Of a stretch of 64,000 bases of DNA, positions 51,383 through 60,691 are shown in pieces. Under the pieces are notes generated by a model. The model ran no database searches. It saw nothing but the letters and a program-made list of their open reading frames with translations, and was not told where the DNA came from. The number at the start of each line of letters is the position of its first letter. Position 1 is the first letter of the stretch. The DNA is from Pseudobutyrivibrio xylanivorans DSM 14809 (GTDB lineage: Bacteria > Bacillota > Clostridia > Lachnospirales > Lachnospiraceae), in assembly GCF_900141825.1 (NCBI RefSeq), contig NZ_FQYQ01000004.1, forward strand, positions 62,001 through 126,000. The letters are read 5' to 3'. A program made the translations under genes and the position numbers.

Positions 51383-53287
51383 ATGAAAATTTCAGAGTTT
51401 ATCGATCCTAAAGGGATCAAGCTTCAGGTTGCGTTAGCAGACCAGAATGATGCAATTGATCAACTTATTGCACTTCATGATTCTGTTGGTAACTTGAAAG
51501 ACGCAGCACAGTTCAAGGAGGCTATCCTTGCTCGTGAGGCAAAGGGTTCAACAGCTATCGGAAATGGTATTGCTGTTCCTCACGGAAAGTCAGCTGCAGT
51601 AGCAAAGGCAGCTGTTACAGCTATTACTTGCCCAGCAGGTGTTGATTATAAGGCGCTTGATGGCAAGCCAAGCAATCTTTTATTTATGATTGCAGCTCCA
51701 GAGGGTGGAGCAGACACTCATCTTGAGGTGCTTTCAAAGCTTATGACTATGCTTATGGATGCATCATTCTGCAAGACTCTTGTAGAGGCTAAGACAGTTG
51801 ACGAGTTCCTTGGACTTATCGATAAGAAGGAAGCTGAGAAGGATGCAGCTTCTGGCGTGAAGGCAGCTTCTGGTTCTAATAAGAAGATTGTTGCCGTTAC
51901 AGCTTGCCCTACAGGTATTGCTCATACATTCATGGCAGCTGAGGCCCTTGAGCAGAAGGCTAAGGAACTTGGCATTGGTTTCAGAGTAGAGAAGGATGGT
52001 TCTGGCGGAGCTAAGGATCCTCTAACAGCAGCTGAAATCGCAGAGGCAGATGCAGTTATCGTTGCATGCGATAAAAATATCGATATGAGCGTTTTCGATG
52101 GCAAGAAGGTTGTGCTTGCTTCTACAAAGGAAGCAATCCACACACCAGAGAAGCTTTTCGAGAAGGCTGAGACAGCTTCTGTATATCATCACACAGGAGC
52201 AGTCACAAAGAGAGCAGATGATTCTAATGAGACATTAGGACGTCAGCTTTACAAGCACTTAATGAATGGTGTATCACACATGCTTCCATTCGTTATTGGT
52301 GGTGGTATCCTTATCGCTATCGCATTCTTGCTTGATGATTATTCAATTGATCCTAGCAACTTCGGTTCTAATACACCTGTAGCTGCTTGGTTCAAGACAA
52401 TTGGTGGTGGAGCATTTGGATTTATGCTTCCTATCCTTGCTGGTTTCATTGCTCAGTCAATTGCTGACAGACCAGGTCTTGCAGTTGGTTTCGTAGGTGG
52501 TCTTCTTGCATCAACAGGAGCTACTTTCGCTAACCCAGGTGGAGCTATTCCATCAGCCTTCCTTGGTGCATTAGTAGCAGGTTTTGCAGCTGGTTACTTT
52601 ATGAAGTGGCTCGAGAAGGTTTGCGACGTACTTCCACAGTCTCTTGAAGGTATCAAGCCAGTACTTATTTACCCACTTTGCGGTATCACAGTAATCGGTA
52701 TTATAATGTGCGCAATCAACCCAATCGTTGGTGCCCTTAACGCATGGATTTCAGGTGTTCTTACAGGAATGGGAACAACATCACTTATTCCTCTTGGAAT
52801 CATCCTTGGTGCTATGATGGCTACAGATATGGGTGGTCCACTTAACAAGGCAGCATATGTATTCGGTACAGCTGCTCTTGCAGAGCAGAACGAAGTAGGC
52901 TGGATGATTATGGCAGCAGTTATGGTTGGTGGTATGGTTCCTCCAATCGCTATCGCTCTTGCTACACTTATCTTCCCTAAGAAGTTCACAGTTGCTGAGA
53001 GAAAGGCTGGTCCTGTTAACTTTATCATGGGCTTCTGCTTCATCACTGAGGGTGCTATTCCTTACGCAGCAGCAGATCCACTTCACGTTATCCCATCACT
53101 TATGATTGGTTCAGGCGTGGCAGGTGCTCTTTCAATGGCATTCAAGTGCACACTTATGGCTCCACACGGTGGAATCTTCGTATTCCCAGTAGTAGGTCAT
53201 GCTGTACTTTACCTTGTAGCTCTTGCAATTGGTTCAGCTGTTAGCTGCTTACTTCTTGGTGTATTAAAGAAGACAGTAGAGGATTAA
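51383..53287 (+). CDS. fruA: Fructose PTS transporter, subunits IIA-IIB-IIC
   Basis: 634 residues in one chain. About 1-150 are IIA with His67 in GIAVPHGKS as phosphate carrier. About 165-265 are IIB with Cys175 in TACPTGIAHTFMAA. About 285-634 are IIC, the membrane channel with about nine or ten segments (MLPFVIGGGILIAIAFLLDD; GGPLNKAAYVFG; EGAIPYAA). The protein imports fructose and phosphorylates it at C1 using phosphate from enzyme I and HPr, encoded just downstream. TAGGAGGG precedes the ATG. It is the third gene of fruR-fruK-fruA. Confidence 0.96.
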   Translation: MKISEFIDPKGIKLQVALADQNDAIDQLIALHDSVGNLKDAAQFKEAILAREAKGSTAIGNGIAVPHGKSAAVAKAAVTAITCPAGVDYKALDGKPSNLLFMIAAPEGGADTHLEVLSKLMTMLMDASFCKTLVEAKTVDEFLGLIDKKEAEKDAASGVKAASGSNKKIVAVTACPTGIAHTFMAAEALEQKAKELGIGFRVEKDGSGGAKDPLTAAEIAEADAVIVACDKNIDMSVFDGKKVVLASTKEAIHTPEKLFEKAETASVYHHTGAVTKRADDSNETLGRQLYKHLMNGVSHMLPFVIGGGILIAIAFLLDDYSIDPSNFGSNTPVAAWFKTIGGGAFGFMLPILAGFIAQSIADRPGLAVGFVGGLLASTGATFANPGGAIPSAFLGALVAGFAAGYFMKWLEKVCDVLPQSLEGIKPVLIYPLCGITVIGIIMCAINPIVGALNAWISGVLTGMGTTSLIPLGIILGAMMATDMGGPLNKAAYVFGTAALAEQNEVGWMIMAAVMVGGMVPPIAIALATLIFPKKFTVAERKAGPVNFIMGFCFITEGAIPYAAADPLHVIPSLMIGSGVAGALSMAFKCTLMAPHGGIFVFPVVGHAVLYLVALAIGSAVSCLLLGVLKKTVED

Positions 53288-53318
53288 AAAGAATTTTTAA
53301 CTTCATGTATTATTTATA

Positions 53319-53354
53319 CCATTCCGAGGGGGCGCCCCCTCGGGGTGGGTTTTT
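53319..53354 (+). terminator. Intrinsic terminator of the fru operon
   Basis: CCATTCCGAGGGGGC pairs with GCCCCCTCGGGGTGG with small bulges, followed by GTTTTTG. Very GC-rich stem in AT-rich surroundings. Confidence 0.93.
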
Positions 53355-53493
53355 GTTTATATTTGTTAGAATTTTGAAAAAACTTGTATTTTTTTTAGAG
53401 AAACAATTATAGACAAATGGGTTGTTTTTCTATAAAGTATATAAGTACTTTTTTAGGGATAATTACGTTTATTGAAACGAAAGGAGTTTTATT

Positions 53494-53757
53494 ATGGTTT
53501 CAAAAGTAGTTAAGGTTACAAACGAGCAGGGTATGCACATGCGTCCAGCTACAGTTTTCAGCGCAGCTGTTACACCATTCGAGTCAGATGTTAAGATTGG
53601 TTACAATGGTATGCAGTACGATGGAAAGAGCGTTATGATGCTTATGGCAGCTTGCATCAAGTGTGGTGCTGAGATCGAGATCATCTGCGATGGTTCTGAT
53701 GAAGAAGCAGCACTTGCTAAGGCTGTTGAGCTCGTTGAGAGCGGTTTAGGAGACTAA
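53494..53757 (+). CDS. ptsH: Phosphocarrier protein HPr
   Basis: 87 residues. His15 in GMHMRPAT takes phosphate from enzyme I and passes it to PTS transporters. Ser46 in DGKSVMMLM is the position phosphorylated by HPr kinase in Firmicutes for carbon-catabolite control. The region around Ser46 (VMMLMAACIKC) differs from the usual IMGVMSL and has extra cysteines. AAAGGAG precedes the ATG; the spacer after the fru terminator holds a possible promoter (TTGTAT at 53384, 17 bp, TTATAG). Confidence 0.94.
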   Translation: MVSKVVKVTNEQGMHMRPATVFSAAVTPFESDVKIGYNGMQYDGKSVMMLMAACIKCGAEIEIICDGSDEEAALAKAVELVESGLGD

Positions 53758-53793
53758 TCGTTACACTATTCATATTTAGAGGGAGGAACATCT

Positions 53794-55497
53794 ATGTACA
53801 AGGGCATAGAAGCATCTAGAGGAATAGGTATTGGAAGTATCTGCCTCATCGTAGAGCGCGACTTATCTTTTGAGTCAAAGCACATTGATGACACAGATGC
53901 AGAAAAAGCAAGATTTAACTCAGCTATCGATAAGTTCAAGGCTGAGACAGCCGAGATGGCTGAAAATATTAGAAAGAACATCGGTCCTAAAGAGGCTGAA
54001 ATTATGGAAGGTCACTTAGCTATGATCAACGATCCAACAATGGCTGGTGAAATGACAAAGATGATTGAGGCTGGTCAGTGTGCAGAAGCTGCAGTTACAG
54101 CTGTATGCGACATGTTCATTGGCATGTTCTCTAAGATGGAAGATGATATGATGCGTCAGCGTGCATCAGACATTTCTGATATTAAGATTAGCTTGCTTAA
54201 GATTTTACTTGGGGTTGAAGATGTTGATATTAGTAAGGTTGCACCAGGCACAGTTTTAGTTGCCCACGATCTGACACCTTCTATGACATCTCAAATTGTA
54301 AAAGAGAATGTTGTTGGTATTATCACAGAGGTTGGAGGTAAGACTTCACATTCTGCTATTCTTGCAAGAGCCTTAGAGATACCTGCTGTTCTTTCAGTTC
54401 CTGGTATTACAGAGCTTGTTAAGGACAAGGATACTGCTATCGTCGACGGTACAGAGGGTGATGTATATATCAATCCAGACGGTGACGTAGTTTCGAAGTA
54501 CGTCATCAAGCGTGAGGAGTTTATCCGCGCACAGGCTGAGCTTAAGAACTTCTTTGGTAAGGAGACAGTTACAGCTGATGGCGACAGAGTAGAGCTCTTC
54601 TGCAACATTGGAACACCTAAGGACGCTAAGAAGGCTATCGAATGTGATGGCGAAGGTATCGGCCTTTTCCGTTCAGAGTTCTTATTTATGGACAAGCCAC
54701 ATCTTCCAACAGAGGATGAGCAGTTCGAGGCTTACAAGGAAGCCGTTGAGACAATGAGTGGAAAGACAGTTATCATCCGTACTCTTGATATTGGTGGTGA
54801 TAAGGATATCCCATATCTCGGTCTCGAGAAAGAGGAGAATCCATTCTTAGGATACAGAGCAGTTCGTTACTGCTTAGCTAATAAGGATATTTACAAGACA
54901 CAGCTTAGAGGTCTCCTCAGAGCTAGTGCTTATGGAAAAGTTAAGATCATGGTACCACTTGTTACTTGTGTTGATGAGGTTCGTGCTGTTAAGGCTCTCG
55001 TTGAGGAGTGCAAGCAGGAGCTTAAGGCAGAGGGTATCAAGTATGATGAGAACATTGAGGTTGGTTGCATGGTAGAGACAGCTGCAGCTTCTCTTATTGC
55101 AGATCTTCTTGCAAAGGAAGCAGACTTCTTCTCAATCGGTACAAACGACTTAACTCAGTATACAATGAGTGTTGATAGAGGAAATGCTAACGTTGCATAC
55201 CTTTACTCAGCATTCCAGCCAGCAGTTCTTCGTTCAATCAAGAACATCATTCAGGCTGGTAACGCAGCTGGTATTCCAGTTGGTATGTGTGGTGAGGCAG
55301 CAGCAGATCCACTCATGATTCCACTTCTTATGTCATTCGGTCTTGATGAGTACTCAGTGAACCCAGTTCTCGTACTCACAGCCCGCAGCATTATTTCTAA
55401 GTGGTCTAAGGCTGAGGCAGACGCTTTAGCTGAGAAGGCTCTTAGCCTTTCAACAGAGGCTGAGGTTGTAGCTCTTCTTAAGGCTTCAGCAAAATAA
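53794..55497 (+). CDS. ptsI: PTS enzyme I
   Basis: 567 residues. Enzyme I takes phosphate from phosphoenolpyruvate on His186 (GGKTSHSAILARALEIPAV) and passes it to HPr. Order: N-terminal HPr-binding domain, the phospho-His domain, then the PEP-binding barrel with GLFRSEFLFMD, IRTLDIGGDKDIPY, FFSIGTNDLTQYTM and the Cys of GMCGEAA. Normal length. GGGAGGA precedes the ATG; 36 bp after ptsH, same operon, closed by the terminator at 55527. Confidence 0.97.
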   Translation: MYKGIEASRGIGIGSICLIVERDLSFESKHIDDTDAEKARFNSAIDKFKAETAEMAENIRKNIGPKEAEIMEGHLAMINDPTMAGEMTKMIEAGQCAEAAVTAVCDMFIGMFSKMEDDMMRQRASDISDIKISLLKILLGVEDVDISKVAPGTVLVAHDLTPSMTSQIVKENVVGIITEVGGKTSHSAILARALEIPAVLSVPGITELVKDKDTAIVDGTEGDVYINPDGDVVSKYVIKREEFIRAQAELKNFFGKETVTADGDRVELFCNIGTPKDAKKAIECDGEGIGLFRSEFLFMDKPHLPTEDEQFEAYKEAVETMSGKTVIIRTLDIGGDKDIPYLGLEKEENPFLGYRAVRYCLANKDIYKTQLRGLLRASAYGKVKIMVPLVTCVDEVRAVKALVEECKQELKAEGIKYDENIEVGCMVETAAASLIADLLAKEADFFSIGTNDLTQYTMSVDRGNANVAYLYSAFQPAVLRSIKNIIQAGNAAGIPVGMCGEAAADPLMIPLLMSFGLDEYSVNPVLVLTARSIISKWSKAEADALAEKALSLSTEAEVVALLKASAK

Positions 55498-55526
55498 TGT
55501 GAATTAAATCAAGAAATGGTATAATA

Positions 55527-55561
55527 AACCTTGAGCAATTTAGTTGCTCAAGGTTTTTTTA
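55527..55561 (+). terminator. Intrinsic terminator of ptsHI
   Basis: AACCTTGAGCAA-TTTAG-TTGCTCAAGGTT, the right arm running into a T-run to 55561. Confidence 0.95.
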
Positions 55562-55570
55562 TTATAAAAA

Positions 55571-55615
55571 GCCTTCCCCTTGAGGGGAAGGTGGCCCATA
55601 GGGCCGGATGAGGTG
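55571..55615 (+). repeat. Dispersed double-hairpin repeat, copy 3
   Basis: CCTTCCCC-TTGA-GGGGAAGG, then GGCCC-ATA-GGGCC, then GGATGAGGTG. The first 23 bases equal copy 1; the second stem differs in bases but keeps its pairing. GAGGTG is the ribosome site of the ATG at 55619. Confidence 0.85.
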
Positions 55616-55618
55616 AAT

Positions 55619-56758
55619 ATGAAAAATACAAACATGAATGTAGCAGACGCAGTAGATAATCGTAACCATGTTATTGTTAGAACAAGTATCATAGGAATCG
55701 TGGCTAATCTTTTATTGGCAGGATTTAAGGCATTGGTAGGATTATTATCTGGTTCGATCGCCATTATTCTTGATGCAGTTAATAACTTATCAGATGCCCT
55801 TTCATCTGTAGTTACAATTATAGGAACCAAGCTGGCAGGTAAAATGCCTGACAAGGAACATCCTATGGGGCACGGACGCGCAGAATATTTGAGTGCTCTT
55901 TTGGTGTCGGCTATTATTATTTATGCAGGTCTTACATCTTTAAATGAGTCAATTTTGAAAATCATTCATCCTTCAGAGGTTCAGTACGAGACACTTACAC
56001 TAGTAGTTTTGATAGCTGCTATTTTTGTAAAATTCTTCCTTGGAAGATATGTAAAAGCAACAGGTGAAAAGGTAAATTCTAGTGCACTTATAGCTTCAGG
56101 TGCAGATGCAAGCTTTGATGCTATAATTTCTACCTCTGTTTTGGCATCAGCTATAATCTATCTTGTTTTTGGTGTATCTCTAGAAGCATGGGTTGGTGTG
56201 CTTATTTCTGTAATCATCGTTAAGGCTGGTTGGGAAATGATGTCAGATACACTTGATGATATTCTTGGACGACGCCCAGACAGAGAGCTTACTGTTGGAA
56301 TAAAGAGATTAATTTGCGAGGAGCCAGAGGTTCGTGGAGCTTATGATTTAGTTCTAAATAACTATGGTCCTAATAAGTTTTTTGGTTCTGTTCATGTAGA
56401 GCTTCCTGATACCATGACGGTAGAAGAGGTAGATGTCATAACACGTCGAATTCAGGCAAAGGTTTTCAAGGAGACAGGAGTAGTATTGTCTGGTGTAGGT
56501 GTTTATTCATATAATACAAAGGATGATGAGGCTGCCAGAATCAGAAATCGTGTGCTAGAGATTGTAAAACAGCATGATTGGGCGCTACAGCTTCATGGCT
56601 TTTATGTAAATACAGAGACAAAAGAAATGCGTTTTGACGTAGTACTTAGCTTTGAAATCAATCACACAGAAGGTGTTGAAATAATACATAACCAGGTATT
56701 GGTAGAATATCCAGAATACGATATCCAGATTGCCGCTGATGTAGATGTGGCAGACTAG
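55619..56758 (+). CDS. Cation diffusion facilitator transporter
   Basis: 379 residues. About 15-225 hold six membrane segments with the CDF motifs GSIAIILDAVNNLSDALSS and KEHPMGHGRAEYL in the first half and IASGADASFDAIIS in the fourth/fifth segments, giving the Asp/His metal sites. The rest is the cytoplasmic dimerisation domain. CDF proteins export Zn, Mn, Fe or Co against protons; the metal is not clear here. The ATG at 55619 uses the repeat-borne GAGGTG; the open frame from 55580 is only translated repeat. The next gene starts 22 bp downstream. Confidence 0.93.
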   Translation: MKNTNMNVADAVDNRNHVIVRTSIIGIVANLLLAGFKALVGLLSGSIAIILDAVNNLSDALSSVVTIIGTKLAGKMPDKEHPMGHGRAEYLSALLVSAIIIYAGLTSLNESILKIIHPSEVQYETLTLVVLIAAIFVKFFLGRYVKATGEKVNSSALIASGADASFDAIISTSVLASAIIYLVFGVSLEAWVGVLISVIIVKAGWEMMSDTLDDILGRRPDRELTVGIKRLICEEPEVRGAYDLVLNNYGPNKFFGSVHVELPDTMTVEEVDVITRRIQAKVFKETGVVLSGVGVYSYNTKDDEAARIRNRVLEIVKQHDWALQLHGFYVNTETKEMRFDVVLSFEINHTEGVEIIHNQVLVEYPEYDIQIAADVDVAD

Positions 56759-56780
56759 GATAGGACAGGAGAATGGCGTA

Positions 56781-58283
56781 ATGAAACAGACACAGGATAA
56801 AGAAAGAAATCTTACCATGATGATGGATGAGTATGAGCTTACCATGGCTAATGCTTATTTTAATGATCCATCTATCGACCCTAATACAAAGGTAAGCTTT
56901 GATGTATTTTACAGAAAGAATCCTGATGGAGGCGGTTTTGCAATCTTTGCAGGACTTCAGCAGATTAAGGATTATCTTTTAAATATGCACTTCACTGATG
57001 AGGATATTGCATATCTTAGAAGTGTAGGTCATTTTACAGAGGACTTTTTAAAGTACCTTAAGAATTTCAAATTTACAGGTGATGTGGATGCATTCCCAGA
57101 GGGAACTATCATGTATCCAAACGAGCCAATTATTACAGTTACAGCCCCTATTATTGAGGCTCAGCTTGTGGAAACAGAGATTCTCGCTCAGGTAAATCAT
57201 CAGTCCCTTATAGCTACAAAGACCAGCCGTATCGTAAGAGCTGCAGCAGGTCGCCCTGTTTCAGATTTCGGAGCAAGACGTGCCCACAATAATGATGCAG
57301 CTATTTACGGCGCAAGAGCAGCTTACATCGGTGGTGCAGCAGGTACAGCTACAGTTTCAGCTGGACAGTATTTTGATATTCCTATTGGCGGAACAATGGC
57401 CCACAGCTATGTAATGTATTTTACAAGTGATAATAATGATTATAGTAAGTCTGAGCTTCAGGCATTCCGAAGCTTTGCAAAGAGCTATCCTAACAACTGT
57501 ATTCTTCTAGTGGATACTTACAATGTTCTTAAGTGTGGTGTGCCAAACGCTATAAAAGTATTCCAGGAGATGAAGGATGCTGGTATCCAGTCAAAGAGCT
57601 TTGGAATCAGAATCGATTCAGGTGACTTGGCATATCTTACAAAGAAGTCCCGTCAGATGCTTGATGCAGCAGGGTTTACAGATGCAAAGATTATCGTAAG
57701 TAACTCACTTGATGAGTACACAATCACATCTATCCTTCAGCAGGGAGGACAGGTTAATTCATTCGGCGTTGGTGAGCGTCTTATTACAGCTAAGTCTGAG
57801 CCTGTATTTGGTGCGGTTTACAAGCTTTGCGCTGTCACTGATGCAAAGACAGGAAAGACTATTCCAAAGATTAAGATTTCTGAGACAGTGGAAAAGATTA
57901 CAAATCCAGGCCTCAAGGATGTATATCGAATCAAGGATGAGCACGGTAGAGCTGTTGCAGATATGCTTGCAATCAAAGGCGAGCAGGTAGATATGTCTGT
58001 GGCAGGTGGATATAAGTTTGTAGATCCAGAGCAGCCATGGAAGAGTACACATGTATTTGATAATTGCACTGCAGAGCTTCTTCAGAAGCCTCTTATCAGA
58101 GGTGGTAAGGCCGCATGTGAGGATGAGGATATTCAGATAATTCGTGCTAGAGTAAAGGAACAGCTGGAGACCAGTGTATGGCCTGAAGAGCAGCGTTTCG
58201 AGAATCCTCATAAGCACTATTTGGATATGACTCCAGCATATTACAACATGAAGATGGAACTCTTACGTGAAGAGGATAAATAA
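56781..58283 (+). CDS. pncB: Nicotinate phosphoribosyltransferase
   Basis: 500 residues. The enzyme makes nicotinate mononucleotide from nicotinate and PRPP with ATP use, in NAD salvage. Motifs: DEYELTMANAYF, FDVFYRKNPDGGGFAIFAGL, SDFGARRAHNNDA, and GIRIDSGDLAYL. Length fits the bacterial long form. The ATG at 56781 follows AGGAG at normal spacing; the frame is open from 56745 but that part overlaps the CDF gene's end. Probably cotranscribed with the CDF gene and rsmJ. Confidence 0.95.
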   Translation: MKQTQDKERNLTMMMDEYELTMANAYFNDPSIDPNTKVSFDVFYRKNPDGGGFAIFAGLQQIKDYLLNMHFTDEDIAYLRSVGHFTEDFLKYLKNFKFTGDVDAFPEGTIMYPNEPIITVTAPIIEAQLVETEILAQVNHQSLIATKTSRIVRAAAGRPVSDFGARRAHNNDAAIYGARAAYIGGAAGTATVSAGQYFDIPIGGTMAHSYVMYFTSDNNDYSKSELQAFRSFAKSYPNNCILLVDTYNVLKCGVPNAIKVFQEMKDAGIQSKSFGIRIDSGDLAYLTKKSRQMLDAAGFTDAKIIVSNSLDEYTITSILQQGGQVNSFGVGERLITAKSEPVFGAVYKLCAVTDAKTGKTIPKIKISETVEKITNPGLKDVYRIKDEHGRAVADMLAIKGEQVDMSVAGGYKFVDPEQPWKSTHVFDNCTAELLQKPLIRGGKAACEDEDIQIIRARVKEQLETSVWPEEQRFENPHKHYLDMTPAYYNMKMELLREEDK

Positions 58284-58285
58284 TA

Positions 58286-58975
58286 TTGATATCAGATTTA
58301 CAGATTAAAGAATATAATAAAAAGCTTGCGCAGCATGATTTAGCCCTTGTGTTTTCGGACCAAGGGCTTTGCCTTACTGATGGCAAGCTTCAAATAATGG
58401 CAGATTTCAGGGAAATGCTTCCTAGATTAAAACAGAGTAATCTTCAAAGAGAAATGCTTGTGAAGGCTGCAAGGATAAAGGGGCAGGAGATGCCTCAGAC
58501 TCTAGTGGATGCCACGGCAGGCTTTGGAGAGGATTCCCTTATATTGGCGGCCGCTGGATTTCAGGTTCGTCTATATGAATTTGATGAAATAATCGCAGTG
58601 TTGCTGCAGGATTGCATGGAAAGAGCAGCGGAAATTCCAGAGCTAAAGGCGGCAGTAGGTCGCATGGAGCTTATTTGTGGAGACAGTGTGGAGGGCATGA
58701 AGAATCTGGATTATACGCCGGATATTGTTCTTCTTGACCCAATGTTTCCAGCACGTCAGAAGAGCGGGCTGATTAAAAAGAAATTCCAGCTGATTCAAAG
58801 GCTTGAAAGTCCATGTAGCACTGAAAATGAGCTGTTAGAAGCAGCTGAGATGGCTGGACCTAAGCGAATAGTAATCAAACGTCCTCTCAAGGGACCATAT
58901 CTGGCTGACAGAAAGCCAAGCTACAGTTTAGAGGGGAAAGCTATTAGGTACGATTGCATGGTTTACGCAAGATAA
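58286..58975 (+). CDS. rsmJ: 16S rRNA methyltransferase RsmJ-like
   Basis: 229 residues. DATAGFGEDSLILAAAGFQV is the SAM loop, and LLDPMFPARQKSGLIKKKF is the substrate motif typical of RsmJ, which methylates N2 of G1516 in 16S rRNA of E. coli. RsmJ is best known from proteobacteria, so its use here rests on these motifs. The start is TTG at 58286, 8 bases after AGAGGA and 2 bp after the pncB stop; the next ATG lies well inside conserved sequence. Confidence 0.85.
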   Translation: MISDLQIKEYNKKLAQHDLALVFSDQGLCLTDGKLQIMADFREMLPRLKQSNLQREMLVKAARIKGQEMPQTLVDATAGFGEDSLILAAAGFQVRLYEFDEIIAVLLQDCMERAAEIPELKAAVGRMELICGDSVEGMKNLDYTPDIVLLDPMFPARQKSGLIKKKFQLIQRLESPCSTENELLEAAEMAGPKRIVIKRPLKGPYLADRKPSYSLEGKAIRYDCMVYAR

Positions 58976-59095
58976 AGGGCCGTTGAGTATAATTCATCAA
59001 ATGGCATTTTTTGTTCACGGAATACCCTTATTTTTATACTAAAATCAATGATATATAACACAAGTAGTGTGCGTGTCTTTAAAAAGAGGGTAAAA

Positions 59096-60547
59096 ATGAA
59101 AAAGAATAAGCGTACAACAGTCAGAAGAAGAATAACTAGGCATGTAGTAATTGCAATTGCAATTACTATCACGGTTATGACTATTGTTAATCTTATATAT
59201 TTGTCTCGACGAATTATCGAGCAGCAGGAGATGAAGCTGGAGCTTGCTACTCAAATGAGTGCTAGCGAAGTGCAGAATTGGATTAGGGACATGTCTACTG
59301 TTACAGAAGATATGGCAAGTTCTCTTACTGCTTTAGGTGATTTGAATGAGGTTACCGTGCGAGCCGTCGTAGACAGAGTGGCATTGAATCATCCTGAGTT
59401 CTATTATGTATATTTCTCAGACAGACTGGGTAATGCGACTATGGCTAGAGGAGTTCAGTTTGTTGAAGGGGTAGACCCTAGAGAACGAGTTTGGTATAAG
59501 ACTGCAGAAGCGCTAGGCCATACGGTAGTAATAGATCCTTATTCCAGCGCATCGCGACCAGACATTATGATGGTAACAGTTGCCACCCCTGTTTATTGGG
59601 GAACAATGCTAGTTGGAGTTGTTGCTGTTGATGCAGATATTGCAACTGTTCAGGATTTTATTAATTCGATAGATTTTGAAAATGGTTCCTATGGGTTCCT
59701 TTTAGATAGCAAAAATAATATAATCGCTCATCCAAACGCCGATTTTAATCCAAAGAAAGGAAACATAACATCAGCAGTAGATGTTATGCCTGAACTGGAT
59801 GATATTTTATCCACTTCAAAGCAGGATAAATATATAACAGCTCCTGACTATACAGGTAAAAGAATGGTATATTCAGCTCAAACGCTTGAGGGTAGCAGGT
59901 GGACAGTGGCTGTGGCCTATCCAGAGTCTAACTTTCTTTCGCATGTGGATCGAGGAATTCGAATTAGTTTGTTTGTGGCAATACTGTGTGCAATTCTAGC
60001 AGTTGGTGATATTACAGTTACAGTTAGAAGAGTACTGAAGCCTCTAGGTAAGATTAATCCGGCAATGCAAAAAATCGTGGAAGGCGATTTCTCTACCAAG
60101 CTAAATTTCGCTGAAGCAAATGATGAGATTGGTGATTTACAGGATGAACTAGCTGTTGTGTTAGAGGCTTTGTCAAAGGTAATTGACAAGCAGGCTTATG
60201 TGCTTTCTGAGATGGAAAATGGAAATCTTATTGTGGAGGATATTGAGAACTTCCCAGGAGAATTGAATCAGATTGCCAAGTCAGTTAATTCAATCAAGGA
60301 AACCTTCAACGATATTATTTCAGATATTCAGTTCTCAGCAATCAATTTACAAAGCTATGCTATGGGTATTAATGAGACAACTGATATGGATGAAATGAGG
60401 ATGATATTTGAGGAGCTTTCTGCGGAAGCAAACGCATTAATGGATAAGACATCAAAGTTCATCACAATGCCAGGTGGACCAAAGACTACAGACTATGATT
60501 CAACTGGTGCATATAGCAGTCAGAATGATTTTCGTGATGATTTTTAA
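59096..60547 (+). CDS. Cache-HAMP receptor lacking a methyl-accepting domain
   Basis: 483 residues. One membrane segment near 16-40, an extracellular dCache domain (about 45-285; YYVYFSDRLGNATMARG, RERVWYKTAEALG, DPYSSASRPDIMMVTVATPV, GFLLDSKNNIIAHP), a second segment near 295-315, a HAMP domain (RRVLKPLGKINPAMQKIVEG) and a second HAMP-like stretch (LSEMENGNLIVEDI). It then ends with about 80 weakly conserved residues; the MCP hairpin seen in the gene at 2574 is absent, as are kinase or GGDEF motifs. The ATG at 59096 follows AGAGGG. Natural adaptor or truncated MCP remains open; the stop is followed by a normal terminator. Confidence 0.85.
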   Translation: MKKNKRTTVRRRITRHVVIAIAITITVMTIVNLIYLSRRIIEQQEMKLELATQMSASEVQNWIRDMSTVTEDMASSLTALGDLNEVTVRAVVDRVALNHPEFYYVYFSDRLGNATMARGVQFVEGVDPRERVWYKTAEALGHTVVIDPYSSASRPDIMMVTVATPVYWGTMLVGVVAVDADIATVQDFINSIDFENGSYGFLLDSKNNIIAHPNADFNPKKGNITSAVDVMPELDDILSTSKQDKYITAPDYTGKRMVYSAQTLEGSRWTVAVAYPESNFLSHVDRGIRISLFVAILCAILAVGDITVTVRRVLKPLGKINPAMQKIVEGDFSTKLNFAEANDEIGDLQDELAVVLEALSKVIDKQAYVLSEMENGNLIVEDIENFPGELNQIAKSVNSIKETFNDIISDIQFSAINLQSYAMGINETTDMDEMRMIFEELSAEANALMDKTSKFITMPGGPKTTDYDSTGAYSSQNDFRDDF

Positions 60548-60580
60548 TTATTGACAGAAATGGAATAAGAAACAGATTTA

Positions 60581-60611
60581 GAGTCTCTGACGAAAATCAG
60601 AGGCTCTTTTT
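60581..60611 (+). terminator. Intrinsic terminator
   Basis: GAGTCTCTGA-CGAAAA-TCAGAGGCTC with one G-T pair, followed by five T. Confidence 0.93.
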
Positions 60612-60633
60612 GTGTTGTTTTTACAAAAATAGC

Positions 60634-60645
60634 GCAACCGATTGC
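60634..60645. promoter_or_regulatory. LacI-type operator before its own regulator gene
   Basis: GCAACCGATTGC, close to the palindrome GCAACCGGTTGC and to the site at 61770. It lies 47 bp before the regulator start and suggests self-regulation. Confidence 0.6.
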
Positions 60646-60691
60646 AACGTGGAGTTTGATGTGCTAAGGTGTGTACTGAGGTGGAAAATAT

